From assembly GCA_029168955.1 (NCBI GenBank), contig JAPDOI010001061.1, positions 124,001 to 188,000 on the forward strand: 64,000 nt of DNA, in the 5' to 3' direction. The notes beneath the pieces were generated by a model. That model was not told the origin of the DNA, did no database searches, and saw only the letters and a list, made by a program, of their open reading frames with translations. Positions 32,327-43,462 of the stretch are shown piece after piece. The position numbers were made by a program, and so were the translations under genes. How positions within the stretch are numbered: position 1 is the stretch's first letter; every line of letters begins with the position of its first letter. This DNA comes from Aplectana chamaeleonis. Taxonomy: Eukaryota; Nematoda; Chromadorea; Rhabditida; Cosmocercidae.

Positions 32327-34553
32327 AGCCGTAGCTCGATCAAGTAGTCATTGATCTTACTGGCGGCTACCTTAATATCGCGATCTCGGCACAGAATAGT
32401 AATACCATCCACGTATGCAACGACATTGATGCCTTGAGGGGAACGGGCACATCTTCTAGATATAAACTAAAAGTGCAGGCGATAAAACTCCTCCTTGAGG
32501 ACACCGAAGCGAGCGATGGGGATGCTTCATTGGAAAACATGTCCCTGGAATAGCACATATTGCCTTTCGACGTCCTTTTAGTGAAGGCAGTTTCCACCTG
32601 CTTCTGCCATGTGGCTTAATGGTGAGACTTCAAGCAGACTCTCTGATAGTAGGCCAAGATTGACAGTGTCAAAATGCGCTTTGTTAAGTCGAGAGCCACA
32701 CACCAAACAGTACGTTGGGGTTTGATGGGCATTGTCAAACCGTCCAGAACATAGCTCACAATCTCCAACAAAGCCGTAGCTCGATCAAGTAGTCATTGAT
32801 CTTACTGGCGGCGCTATCACGCTTAATATCGCGATCTCTCGGCACCAGAATAGTAATACCATCCCACGTATGCAACGACATTGATGCCTTGAGGGGAACG
32901 GGCACATCTTCTAGATATAAACTAAAAAGTGCAAGGAGATAAAACTCCTCCTTGAGGGACACCATGGCGGCGATGGGGATGCTATTGAAAAACGATGTCC
33001 CTGGAATAAGCACATTTGCCCGACGTCCTTTAGTGAAGGCAGTTTCCACCGCTTCATGCCATGGCTTAATTTGGTAGACTTCAACAGAACTCTCTCTGAT
33101 AGTAGGCTCAAGATTGACAGTGTCAAATGCCTTTGTTAATTGCGAGAGCCACCAACAGTACGTTGGGGGTTTGATGGCATTGAAACCGTCAGAACATAGC
33201 TCACAATCTCCAACAAAGCCGTAGCTCGATCAAGTAGTCATTGATCTTTGGCAGCTACCCCGCTAATATCGCGATCTCGGCACAGAATAGTAATATCACG
33301 TATGCAGCGACATTGATGCCTTGAGGGAACAGGCACATCTTCTGAATATAAACTAAAAGTGCAGGCGATAAAACTCCTCCTTGAGGACACCAGCGGCGAT
33401 GGGGATGCTATTGAAACTTATGTCCCTGGAATAGCATTGCCCGACGTCCTTTAGTGAAGCGGTATCCGCTTCTGCCATGGCAATGGTAGACTTGTGAACT
33501 CTCTGATAGTGACTAAGATTGACAGTGTCAAATGCCTTTGTTAAGTCGAGAGCCACACCAACAGTACGTTGGGGTTTGATGGCATTGAAACCGTCCAGAA
33601 ACATAGCGCTCACAATCTCCAACAAAGCCGTAGCTCGATCAAGTAGTCATTGATCTTGCATGGCGGCTACCTTAATATCGCGATCTCGGCACACAGAATA
33701 GTAATACCATCCGACGTATGCAACGACATTGGATGCCTTGAGGGGGAACGTGGGCACATCTTCTAGATATAAACTAAAAAAGTGCAGGCGATAAAACTCC
33801 TCCTTGAGGGGACACCCAGCGGCGATGGGGATGCTATTGAAAACATGTCCCTGGAATAGCACATTTGCCCGACGATCCTTTAGTGAAGGCAGTTTCACCG
33901 GCTTCTGCCATGAAGCTTAATAGGGTAGAACTTCAAACAGATTCTCTCTTTCTCGATAGTGGAAGGCCAAGATTGACAGTGTCAAATGCGCTTTGTTCAG
34001 TTCTAGAAAGCCACACCAACAGTACAAGTTTGGGGTTTGATGGCATTGAAACCGTCCAGAACATAGCTCATTGCAATCTCCCAGCAAAGCCGCTAGCTCT
34101 GATCAAGTAGCTCATTATTGATCTTACTGGCGGCTTTACCCTTAATATCGCGATTCTCGGCACAGAATAGTAATACCATCCACGTATCGCAGCGACATTG
34201 ATTGCCTTGAGGGGGAACGGGCAATATCTTCTGAAGATATAAACTAAAAAGTGCAGGCGATAAAACTCACTCCTTGAAGAGGGACACCAGCGGCGATGGG
34301 GATGCTATTGAAAACATGTCTCCTGGGAATAGCACATTTGCTCCTGAGCGTCGCTAGTGAAAGGCAGTTTCCACCGCTTCTGCCATGAGCTTAATAGCGT
34401 AGACTTCAGCAGACTCTCTGATAGTGAGGCCAAGATTGACAGTGTCAAATGCCTTTGTTAAGTCGAGAAGCCACACCAACAGTACGTTGGGGTTTGATGG
34501 CATTGAAACCGTCCAGAACATAAGCTCACAATCTCTCAAAAAGCAAAGCCGTA
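31914..34553 (-). repeat. Six-unit tandem array of an RT segment, ~409-463 bp units
   Basis: Units start at 31,914, 32,335, 32,780, 33,225, 33,634 and 34,097 (CTCGATCAAGTAGTCATTGA or a variant). Each runs from the KINDYLIE region back through YVDG, GVPQGG-equivalent and DLTKAFD to the LLEIVSYVLDG region. Junctions are identical: AACAAAGCCGTAG joined to CTCGATCAAG. Units 2-6 differ from unit 1 mainly by many 1-4-base insertions that destroy the frame. Confidence 0.9.
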
Positions 34554-36244
34554 GTGTGGTGGAAATGTAATTTACGGAAACCATGTTGGTGCTGCTGTTC
34601 CAGCTTTGTTATGCTCGGCCAGCTCCTCCACAACCAAGATTTTCGCTTCACAACTTTGGCAATGGGTGAGAGTAGAGTGATCGGCCGGTATCCTTTAGAA
34701 GTGGATGATGATTTTCCCGGTTTTTGCAGTGGTATAACGCGAGCGGCTTTCCAATTTTGGGGTAGAGTACATGTACGAAAACGATGTGTTTTATGACGTC
34801 AGCAATAAGGGGCTAGTAGTTCACTGGGCAGTCTCTTCAGGACTGCTGAGCTCAGTAACCGTCTGGCCCTATTGCCTTCGAAAGTTACTCATCTGCTTTA
34901 TCACCTTCTCGACCTGTGCAGACGGCTGACTGCGTCATCTACACATCCACGAGAAGGCAATTTATAGAGTTCTCGCTTATTTATTCTATTCTGCTTCTCT
35001 CTTTTGGTTCTAGTGATGAAAAAATGCTTCCCAAGAGCATCTGCGGCCTCTTCCCCTGACTTGAAGACTCCACCTTCAAATTCAATCCTGGAATTGTTGG
35101 CGGAGGTGAACTTTCCGGAGATCCTTTTCAAGGCCTTCCACGTTGCTGCTGCATCATTTCTGAAGTTCATCTTCTCAGTGAACTTTTCCCAAGTTTCCTT
35201 CTTATGCCTGTCAAGGTCCTTCCTGATCTCATTCTCCAGCTCAGCGATGTCTGGGTCACGGTGATCTGCAGCTCTCTTTGCGTCCCTTGTCCTTCTCTTC
35301 TGCAGTGTTTCCCTGGTGACATTGGGAAAGAAAGTCTTGACGCGACCTTCGGGAATCGCAGCTTTCATAGCCTTCAGGATAGCATCAGATAGGTGGCGCT
35401 CCTTCTGGTGTAAATCGCCATTTCACGGATAACCAGCCGCTTGGCGAAGCGCGACCTCCCTGAACAGGCTCCAGTCTGCAAGGCACGATGACGAACACCT
35501 GTATAGGGAGCAAGAGAGTTAGAGATATCAATATCGACAAAGCCAGGGATGTGATCGCTGAAAAGGGTAGTGGATGTTGACCAAGAGCAGGCATTAGAGA
35601 GACTGGAAGAGACGAGGGAGATGTCTGGGCTGGAAGATCGGCCGTTGGCAGGAGACGAGTAGGCTGATCATCGTTTAGAATAACCAGGTCGCACTCATCC
35701 GCCCATTCTTCGACGTCACTTCCTCTAGCATCAGAATTGAGCGACGAGCAGAACGATGTGAGCATTGAAGCCACCCCAAAGACAATTGAGGGAGATAGAG
35801 AGCAGTCATACAGCTGCTTGAGAAGGGTATAGGGTTGTAGGTGGATGGACAGAAGGTAGTTGGGGGAATGTATATATTGAAAAGAGATAGGGGTGTTTTT
35901 AGAGGTAGATGGATGGGGACGCACTCGAGAGTGCCATCCACTGGATATTTGTAATTATGTGAGAGGGAAGGGAGGATAGAACAAAAGTAGAGACTCCGCC
36001 TCCTTGAGATTATCTAGGAGTGTGATGCAGTATAGCCCAGGATGATTGGATGTCGAGAGGTAGCAGCAGGAGAGAGTTTGATTTCCTGAACCATGATATG
36101 ATGAGTACGGGCAAAGAGAGATAATTCAGAGAGCTTGGTCCGAAGGCCGTTTAGATTGATGTGTACAATAGATAGGGGGCGGTTGGTAGATGAGGAATTT
36201 GAGTTACTGGAGGCGGAGCACACAATACAACGAAAGGAAAGAAT
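34554..36244 (-). pseudogene. A2 endonuclease to RT N-terminus, heavily frameshifted
   Basis: The segment 34,901-35,368 encodes the linker KAAIPEGRVKTFFPNVTRET, RKDLDRHKKETWEKFTEKMN and KRISGKFTSANNSRIEFEGG. The segment 35,385-36,271 holds endonuclease pieces (IVHINLNGLRTKLSELSLFA, FNIYIPPTTFCPSTYNPIPF). A1 and A3 are collinear. Many single-base indels break all frames. At 36,230-36,244 it meets the 3' tail of the inserted family B element. Confidence 0.65.
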
Positions 36245-36483
36245 GTTGTTGTTGTTGTTGTTGCCCATCATCCACCATACACACTGATCCTGGATCCAAT
36301 TTCCGGCATATTGACGACGTCATCGAAGCAATATTGCTGGGATCCTCTTCTTTGGAGGATCCCTGAGTGGGCGTTTTTCCACCCTCTTTTTGATTTTTTT
36401 ATTTAATCTTTTTTAGAATTTTTATATATTTTTTATTTTTATTCGTTTTTCTTTTTTTACATTTCAAATACAGTACTGCATGA

Positions 36484-37914
36484 TTAAAGTGACAGGAAAT
36501 GGGCTACTTCCACTGGTTTGAGCCATAGATCTTCTATTGTGAGGTGCGTTGGCCTTCCAGAGCAAGAGAACATGTGAGGTACTGTGTGTTCCTCAAGCCC
36601 GCAGTCTGGACAAAGTGGATTATCTGCTGCTCCTATCTTATGTAGATACCATTGCGACTTCGAATAGAAACCGCTCCGGAGCTGAGATAGCGCTGCCCGA
36701 CTTGGTCTTGGCAAAGTCTCCTCCTCCTCTTCGGCGGCGGTCCACTTAGCAAGGGGGAGTTCATAGTAACCAGGAACTCCTTAACAAACTCTTTGTGCAC
36801 TTCTTTGCGAATGCTTTCCGCGTTTCCTGGCCTGACCAATATTGGCTTGATCGTTCTGACATGCTTTCTGATCTGTCTTGGTGGTTCCGATTTCTTCATC
36901 ATGTCGTGTGAGGGATGTTCTGGATCAAGTGCCGCAACCGTTCGATATTGAAGCGTCAACATCTCGTTATGAGCTTTGACTGGCATGATTCCCGTCTCAT
37001 TGCTGAGGTGGGTAGTGCCAGCCATCGCCAGGCTTCCCGTCGCGGTCCTCAAGGCTGCATTTTGACACGCTTGTAACCGATCCCAGTGAGTCGACGCAAT
37101 GAGCGGGCTCCAGGCTGGAGCAGCGTAGGACATCACGGATTGTCCGGTGGCGCGGTGGGTCAGTGTGAGCAGCTCTTTGCTTTGTCCCCAGTTTCTTCCT
37201 GCCAACGCTTTCAGAGATTCGCTCTTTTAGCCGTCTTCTTGCGAACATCTTCCGCATGTAGTCGACCCGTCATCATAGTGTCGAAATGGTAGCCGAGAAT
37301 TGTCGGATTTCTTTCGTGTGTGATCTGCATCCCATTTATGAACACTTTCGGTACATATCTCGCTTGAGCAGAATGTGTTGTTAGAGAAGAGAGACAGTGG
37401 TTTTCTGCAACGACAGTTGAAGATGTAGATCTTCCAGAGCCTTTGTTAGCTTCGGGAGATACTCGTTCAGACGCTTTTCGCAAGTTTCAATATCTGGATG
37501 TGACGCCACCAGTGTTACGTCATCCACATATCCGACTAGACGTGTTTCTGGAGGGGGTGCCGGGAGATCTGCTATGTAGAATGAGAACAGGAGCGGAGAT
37601 AGAACTGCACCTTGCGGTACCCCGGAGCGCACCAATCTTACTTTCGACATCTGGCCTCTAAACTCTGTCCGTATTGTTCTGCCTTTCAGGTAGCTAGAAA
37701 TCCATCGGGCTAAACCTCTCGGTAGGGATGACTCGGCAAGCTTTTGACAAAGGATGGAGATAACCACATTGTCATATGCTTTCTTCAAGTCGAGTGCACC
37801 CATAATTGAGCGCCTAGGCGGTCTCTTCTCATTTAACCCATCCGTGATGAATCCGGTCAATTCGACCAACGCTGAGGTTGTGGGAGAAACCTTTCCGAAA
37901 AACCATTCTGCCAT
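36484..37914 (-). pseudogene. B reverse transcriptase, frameshifted
   Basis: Frame 37,381-37,914 has ALDLKKAYDNVVISILCQKL, SGVPQGAVLSPLLFSFYIAD and catalytic YVDDVTLV (residues 129-136). Frames 37,211-37,483 and 36,633-37,205 continue with MQITHERNPTILGYHFDTMM and SVMSYAAPAWSPLIASTHWD. Frame 36,484-36,714 ends with CPDCGLEEHTVPHMFSCSGR. All catalytic blocks are intact, with at least three frameshifts. Confidence 0.8.
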
Positions 37915-38112
37915 CCAGGGATTTGCAGGTGCGTCTCCAGTGTAGGAAGAATGGTTCTTTCAAAAGTGCGTGCCATAGATGAAATGATCGAAATGGGCCT
38001 GTAGCTGTTCAGATCTTCTGCAGGTTTACCAGGCCTCAGGAGTGGGAAAATTCTCGCCTCCTTCCACGACGCCGGGATCAGTCCAGTTGACAGGGTTCTG
38101 TTGAAAAGGGCT

Positions 38113-39546
38113 CTAAGGCACTCCCGAAAAAATTGGTCCTGAATGCTTGAGCATTACAGGGGCCACACCACTTGTATCCAACGCTTTAGACGGCTTGCAT
38201 TTCTTCAAGGCAGCGTCGATGAGGGCTGTCGAAATGATGGGAACGTCTTCTCTCGGAAAGTTTTTGATCCATCGGAAGGTCCTTCGTGACGACTTCATGC
38301 TTTTATGAGGGCATGGCGAACTGAACTGTTTGCATAAAAGGTTGGCCGCATTCTTGTTTTTCAACGGTTTGCCACTATGCAAAATTTGGATGGGATTGGG
38401 TTTCACTGAACGGCCATCCAGAGCCTTCATGGTTGCCCATAGCTTCGAAGAGTTTGTACGATGATCAATGCCTTCCACGAAAGTTCTCCATGTCTGCTGT
38501 CGGTCCTTCCTCACTTCATCAGCGATTTCTCTGTTCAGCTCAGGGATTCTGGTGCTGGTCGGGTCCGTTCTTCTGATCGAGTCTCTCTCACATATGAGGT
38601 CCTTAGCGGTATCCGACAGTCCCGGCATAAAAGCCTTACGTCTGCCCTTAGGGAAAGCTTGTGACGTTGCTATCCTTACGGCCAATGCGAGAAATCGATC
38701 CATTTCCAGTGGAGTGGCCCGGAAGTCGAAATCCGCCGATTGTTGTTCCAGCACTGACAGAAATTTGGGCCAATCCGCCTTTTTGAAGTTCACGAAAGTG
38801 TTCCTCGGTGACGAAGATATAAGGGCCTCGCTTCTGAACTCCATCAGGATAGGAAGATGGTCACTTGCGCCTGTGTTAACAGTGTCCCAAACTGCTGACG
38901 ATGCTAGGTCCTGTGAGCACAGCGAGAGGTCCGGTGACGAGGGTCTTCCATACGTCGGCTTCCTAGTACGGTGATGGGCATCATTGAGAATCACAAAATT
39001 CGACTGCGCTATCTCCTCCTCGAAGTCCTGTCCACGTTGGTCCTCTTCACCCTCTGACCATAGAAGGACTGTGCGCATTGAGATCTCCCATGACGACTGT
39101 GGGTTTCCGCATGTCAGGAATTGGGCGATAGACAGCTCGTATGCGGGTGGGCATGAGGACCTAGGCGGAGAGTAGAGATTGTGAATGTGCACAGATCCAG
39201 CCTTCGTTTCCACAGCTAAGGAGATGCATTCCGTCGTACCATCTCTGGTTCCTGAAGTGATCACACTGCACTGTAAGTTGTTTCTGACCAGAAAGGCCAC
39301 ACCTCCCCCGGAAATCGTTCGGTCATTTCTCAGGCATGTGTAGCCTCGAACCACCGGTGGTCCTTGATTGGGATCCAGTTTAGTCTCTTGAAGTCCCACA
39401 ATGTCAGCTCCCATGCGGTGTGCGAGAGCTTCTAGTTCCGCTGATTTGTTGCGAAAACCATTTATATTCCACTGGATCATCTTTAGAGAGTCGGAATTTG
39501 AGCGCCGAGGTTGATATGTCGGTACGGAGACGCAGTTAGGGCACAC
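38113..39546 (-). CDS. B endonuclease
   Basis: A 477-codon frame beginning with the last cysteines of the PHD finger (CPNC). Then come IQWNINGFRNKSAELEALAH, IVGLQETKLDPNQGP, SGGGVAFLVRNNLQ, HIHNLYSPPRSSCPPAYE and TGASDHLPILMEF, the blocks of an apurinic-type endonuclease that nicks target DNA. The GDxN block is lost to a local frame error (around QSSWEISMRT). The linker (LNREIADEVRKDRQQTWRTF) leads toward the reverse transcriptase but the frame breaks near 38,113. Confidence 0.75.
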   Translation of the reverse strand: MCPNCVSVPTYQPRRSNSDSLKMIQWNINGFRNKSAELEALAHRMGADIVGLQETKLDPNQGPPVVRGYTCLRNDRTISGGGVAFLVRNNLQCSVITSGTRDGTTECISLAVETKAGSVHIHNLYSPPRSSCPPAYELSIAQFLTCGNPQSSWEISMRTVLLWSEGEEDQRGQDFEEEIAQSNFVILNDAHHRTRKPTYGRPSSPDLSLCSQDLASSAVWDTVNTGASDHLPILMEFRSEALISSSPRNTFVNFKKADWPKFLSVLEQQSADFDFRATPLEMDRFLALAVRIATSQAFPKGRRKAFMPGLSDTAKDLICERDSIRRTDPTSTRIPELNREIADEVRKDRQQTWRTFVEGIDHRTNSSKLWATMKALDGRSVKPNPIQILHSGKPLKNKNAANLLCKQFSSPCPHKSMKSSRRTFRWIKNFPREDVPIISTALIDAALKKCKPSKALDTSGVAPVMLKHSGPIFSGVP

Positions 39547-39903
39547 GTATGAGCTTGAAGGACTTGAGACCGGAGCATTTCTTCACATGAGTCCATTTTC
39601 TGCATTTGCTACATTGAACGCTCCCTGCAGCGGCTGAGGTCCCACACTGGGTGCAGGGCCATCGAAACCGGCGAGGGGGTCCAGGGTTTGCTTCGATTCC
39701 GGCACGGATGAGTAGACAACGGATCAGCAGCGCCGGTTTATGCTGACCCGCAACCGAAAAAAATTGGCTCCAGAATTCGGGAGAAGTGAATTCTGGGAGG
39801 AATAGGTGAGGATATTTGACTTCGGAAGGATGGCGGCCATTGTAGACAACTTCTTCTTCCGCGTACGCTCTTGCCAAACGAGTAGGCGATCCTCCATAAA
39901 AGC
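39536..39903 (-). CDS. B 2A-like motif and PHD finger
   Basis: The minus-strand frame reads HKPALLIRCLLIRAGIEANP then GPPRRFRW, a 2A-like core (GIEANPGP) after a hydrophobic leucine-rich leader. It continues CTQCGTSAAAGSVQCSKC, WTHVKKCSGL and, one frameshift later, CPNC, giving a C4HC3 PHD pattern. 2A-like peptides can make the ribosome release the leader. PHD fingers commonly bind histone tails. The annotated ATG at 39,897 is in another frame, so at least one indel separates leader and start. Confidence 0.65.
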
Positions 39904-40354
39904 ACGAAAGGAAGAATCGTGGTGCCTCACAGAACTGAGACCCGAACAAGAGAAGTGCACCCACCTTTGGCATCCAAAACATTGGACGCTGGTTCCATAC
40001 CAATTGACATCTCTGTCGCATGTGACACATGGGTACTTCTTCTTCTTTGCAGGTCCTGGATTCCTCTCGACGCCGGCTCCTTGCAATAGGATCTTTAGGA
40101 GAGCTGCGGCCAGCCAGCACCTCTCCCATGAACAAAACCCTCTCCGCAGAGGATTGACGTTGGTTTGCACGGAGGAGGTGGCCTTCTTTCATCCACACGG
40201 CCACGGCACGAACGTACGACATCTCGGCAGCCGTCTGGCGGTCTTCAGTCGAGTCCAGGAGGCAGTCGAGTTGCTGGCGAGGCTGGTGAAGTCGAAGACT
40301 GAACTGAGCACTGAGCATCACTAGAACATAGTAGCGGTATTTATAGGGCTTCAA
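39904..40354 (-). CDS. A2 5' end: leader, 2A-like motif, PHD finger start
   Basis: The frame at 39,724-40,170 gives SWERCWLAAALLKILLQGAG, VERNPGPAKKKKYPCVTCDR and CFGCQRWVHFSCSGLSSVRH, that is hydrophobic leader, GVERNPGP core and most of a C4HC3 PHD finger. The finger is cut by the B insertion at 39,904; its last CxxC (CIVC) is at 36,220. Another overlapping frame begins MSYVRAVAVWMKEGHLL. Upstream to 40,666 is A-family 5' flank shared with A3, including GCCATGGCGG motifs near 40,472 and 40,571. Confidence 0.65.
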
Positions 40355-40666
40355 TGCAATGATACCAAGTTATGAATAACATCACAACAACTGATACCGA
40401 TACGATGTGATACGTGCATCTACTTGGGTTACACGTCTAAACTTGTGATACACATCTATATCACAACAACCGCCATGGAGGTTTAGGTATCTTTCAGAGA
40501 CCTCACCACAAGCGCAGTGGACTAAACAGTTCTCACCGCGCGGCACGCCCAGTTTGGCACCGCTCGAACCGCCATGGCGGTTTCAACATTTGAATAAATG
40601 CTCGCTTCTCAGTTCAAGTCCACTCCAACATAATCTGGGACTATCCTAGGAACAGAAGCTCTCTAC

Positions 40667-41252
40667 TACACTTAGTATCCGGTTCAATTCTTTTCGGATA
40701 TCCGACCGGATATCCGAGATTCGAAAAATCCTATATCAGAAAAATCGAAAAAACGCATTATATGAATCGAACCAATATCCGCAAAATTTAAAATCGGCCT
40801 TATCTGAATCGAACCATTATCCGAAGGGTCAAAAACTCGGGTAAATCGGACAAAATTTGGATAAACTTAGGATAAAATCGGATAAAGTTCGGTTAAAATC
40901 GGATAATTTTTGGATGAAACCAAATAAAATTGTTATGCATACTTGAAGTTTGTATGTGAACATGCGCCAAATGCAATGATGTATTACTGTTTGCTCAATT
41001 ATGGATGTTTTCAAAGGCTTGCCTTTAGTACCTGGCTTATTTTTCACCGTTTTGCCCAAACTTTGTTCCGAAAATATCCGACCGGATATTCGTATCCGAA
41101 TCATTGGAAATATGGCATTATCTGAATCGACCCGTTATCCGAAAACTTGAAAAAGCACATTATCTGACTCGAACCAATGTCCGGAAAATTTAAAATCGGC
41201 ATTATCCGAATCGATCCATTATTCGAAAAATTTTCATCGGATAACAAGTATA
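40667..41252. mobile_element. TTATCCG-word MITE, 8-bp TSD, upstream of A2
   Basis: Exact CTCTCTAC at 40,659-40,666 and 41,253-41,260. Ends TACACTTAGTATCCGGTT and CATCGGATAACAAGTATA. The interior repeats TTATCCGA, TCGGATA and GGATATCCGA around a unique central block (near 40,940-41,060). The A3 side carries the same element, inverted, at 54,709-55,320. Confidence 0.85.
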
Positions 41253-41296
41253 CTCTCTACATACCGAGGAAGGAGTTGACTCCCTCCCTCGGTGTA

Positions 41297-42800
41297 TAGG
41301 ATAAGAACTTAGGCCATTGGTATACTTCAGCGACAGCCGGTCGCCGGCGACGGACACGGCGACGGAGTCTTCGTCGCCGCATTGAATTCCACGCGCTTTT
41401 GCGGACTAACATTTCCGCACACGCGCATCTGCACAGCAAACAAAAAAATCGATTGTGGTCATGTTATCACAGTTTATGTGAGATTCCGTGACATTTCCAG
41501 TTGTTTTCACATTCTGTCACAATATGATCATCATTATAATGCGTCGGCTTGGAATATAATCCATACATTCGACAGCCTAGACAAATGTATAAATGAAAAG
41601 AACGATTCATAAGTAATTGAATGGAATAATGACAGCACATAAATACCCAATTGAAAAAAACTGCAGGTAAACAACTAAACCGAAACGTACAAAACTATAA
41701 TGTCTTTTGATGTCAATTTGCTGTCCATGATATTCCAAAATTACATAAAACAGCATGAAATAGATGAATCCGTGGAGTCCAGAAGAGCCAGCGACAGCCC
41801 GTCGCTGTGCGCAGCACAGCGACGGGCCGTCGCTGCGGCGACGGGGTGTACCAGGGTTACGTCAGTGAAAACTATAACACCCCTCAGCGACCTGTTCCAG
41901 CGACGGGCGCACGCAAACTGATCCCGCGGCCGACCCTGCCTTAGCATCGGTGCTGGTCCCGACGTTTCATAGTTGTCAGAAACAACTCGCTGCAGCGACG
42001 AGGGAGGTATACCAATGGCCTTAATGGCCAACGGCTGTAACAGCCAGCTCCGAACGCGGTCGCGTCGCGGTCCCGCGAATTCGTAGTGGAGCGCGCTATC
42101 CCCACCGGAGAATTTCTGAAGAATAGTGGGCACGGAAGGATTGCTGCGTCTATACTTGGAACTATCATTTGTTTGTGGGTATCAGTGATGCAGAAATCTG
42201 GTGTTATCACTATTTTCGTTGAAAAACAACGCGTGTGTTCATTTTGAATACATTTCATTGGGGCTGAGCGAATTGAACTCTTGACTGATTATACTTCTTG
42301 AAAAACAATTCTTATCAGAATAAATAGTTATGACAAGGTTCTAATTGTTCTCTAAATCATTTGTGCCACCATCGGGGCAGTTCTAATTGTTTCTTGGAAT
42401 TATATGAAAAAAAAGGTTTCTTTATTCCTATGGCACAACTCAGTGTGGCTTGTTTTTCAACATTTACCCTCTCTTTGTTACATATCCTTATTCTTCTTCT
42501 CGTTATAGTGATTGACCATTGCGTTGATTGAAAAGTTAATCATATTACGGATCGAAGGACATCAAATTTGCATTTTCGGTTACCTTCTGCCCGATTTAGG
42601 CTTAGGATTGGCGGAACCCTAAAGAGATGTGATGTGATCTGCTTGTAAAAAGTGTCAAAATCTAATCCTCACACATGCTTAATCAGCTCTTTCGCAACCG
42701 CCAATAGCGCGCTTCAGTACGAATTTGCGCGACCGCAACGCGGCCGCGTTCGGAGCTGGCTGTTACAGCCGTTGGCCATTAAGTTCTTATGTGTATAGGC
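41297..42800. mobile_element. GCGACGG-word element with nested MITE
   Basis: The left end TATAGGATAAGAACTTAGGC then CATTGGTATAC is inverted at the right as GTATACCAATGGCC (42,009), interrupted by a TTAA MITE, then TTAAGTTCTTATGTGTATA (42,779-42,797). Inner words are CAGCGAC, CGTCGCTG, GCGACGGGC in both orientations around 41,325-41,380, 41,785-41,850 and 41,985-42,000. No target duplication could be fixed. Confidence 0.5.
42025..42778. mobile_element. TTAA-flanked MITE, TIR TGGCCAACGGCTGTAACAGC
   Basis: TTAA at 42,021-42,024 and 42,779-42,782. The terminal repeats extend about 60 bp: TGGCCAACGGCTGTAACAGC then CAGCTCCGAACGCGG at the left, mirrored at 42,735-42,778. It lies inside the right terminal repeat of the GCGACGG-word element, so it is the younger insertion. 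Confidence 0.75.
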
Positions 42801-42863
42801 AGCCCCTGTCCCCTATCCTACGCTAACGTATACGCAAATGCAAGCCAGGAATTTCTGTGCAAG

Positions 42864-43251
42864 CAGGGTTGAGCAGCGTTGTGGCTGGTCACAACGGGGG
42901 GTCGTAAAATTTTTAAATTTTTGGGACAAAATGAAAATTTGGGAGGGGTCGTAAAACTTTGGAAAAAAAATTAGGATTTTTTCAAACCTGTATGATAAGG
43001 TAAAATGAGGTAGGTGTAGTCAGTCGCAAGCGAGGTGTATGCATTTTTAACAATATAAAAGCAGATTATATACAAAGAAGCTGTTTAGAAAATTGACACT
43101 TTTTTGACAAAACTGACAATTAGACACTAAATAAAGCTTTAAAAATTTTTGTTCCCAGGGGTCGTAAAAATCTGGATTTTTTTTTTGAAAAAGGAAAATG
43201 TGGGGGGTCGTAGCCGCGACAGAAATCGCCACAACGGCCTGCTCAACCGTG
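42864..43251. mobile_element. CAGGG-type hAT-like MITE, GGGGTCGTAAA words
   Basis: Begins CAGGGTTGAGCAGCGTTGTG and ends ACAACGGCCTGCTCAACCGTG. Flanks TGTGCAAG (42,856-42,863) and TGTGCACG (43,252-43,259). GGGGTCGTAAAA recurs at 42,898, 42,951, 43,158 and 43,203 (variant). Both this element and 29,969-30,235 lie beside a shared flank, GAGG(C/T)CCAACTTTAATCCGCA (43,269 and, inverted, 30,308-30,330). Confidence 0.7.
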
Positions 43252-43462
43252 TGTGCACGTCACTGTTGAGGCCCAACTTTAATCCGCACCGCCCTGGCGG
43301 CGCCGCTGGAGATTTCCTAGCTGTTTCCTTCCCGTCCCGCGCTTGCGGTGAGGACTATGAAAGATGCCCTAGGCGGTGAGCATGGACGGCTCGCTCGTAC
43401 CGAATGGTGGTGGAGTTGGAGTATGAATGGCCTGACGCCCTCTCCGCCATCGCGGCGACGGC

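Larger units (their letters stand above)
36245..39903 (-). mobile_element. Family B non-LTR retrotransposon nested in A2
   Basis: A 3.66-kb LINE inserted into A2 between the PHD and endonuclease regions. It is flanked by ACGAAAGGAAAGAAT (36,230-36,244) and ACGAAAGGAAGAAT (39,904-39,917), a target duplication with one base difference. The 3' end is a (CAA)n tract (GTTGTTGTTGTTGTTG at 36,245) after a T-rich 3' region. The 5' end begins 6 nt before an ATG (39,897). It encodes a 2A-like motif, PHD finger, endonuclease, YVDD reverse transcriptase and the CPDC C-terminus. Confidence 0.85.
30606..40354 (-). mobile_element. Family A retrotransposon, copy A2 (interrupted)
   Basis: Minus-strand A-family LINE whose pieces run from the GAA-rich 3' tail (30,606) to the 5' leader (MSYVRAVAVW, near 40,220). 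It is interrupted by a hAT-like MITE (30,850-31,151), a tandem array of its own reverse transcriptase (31,914-34,553) and a complete family B LINE (36,245-39,903). It shares with A3 a YxDG catalytic substitution, a deletion of about 12 codons after the catalytic motif, the same MITE insertion and the same upstream sequence. Confidence 0.8.

Noticed and set aside
41322..42016. Apparent target duplication GGCCATTGG/CCAATGGCC around a TATAC element
   Set aside because: The two flanks are inverted, not direct, so they extend the terminal repeat and are not a target duplication.
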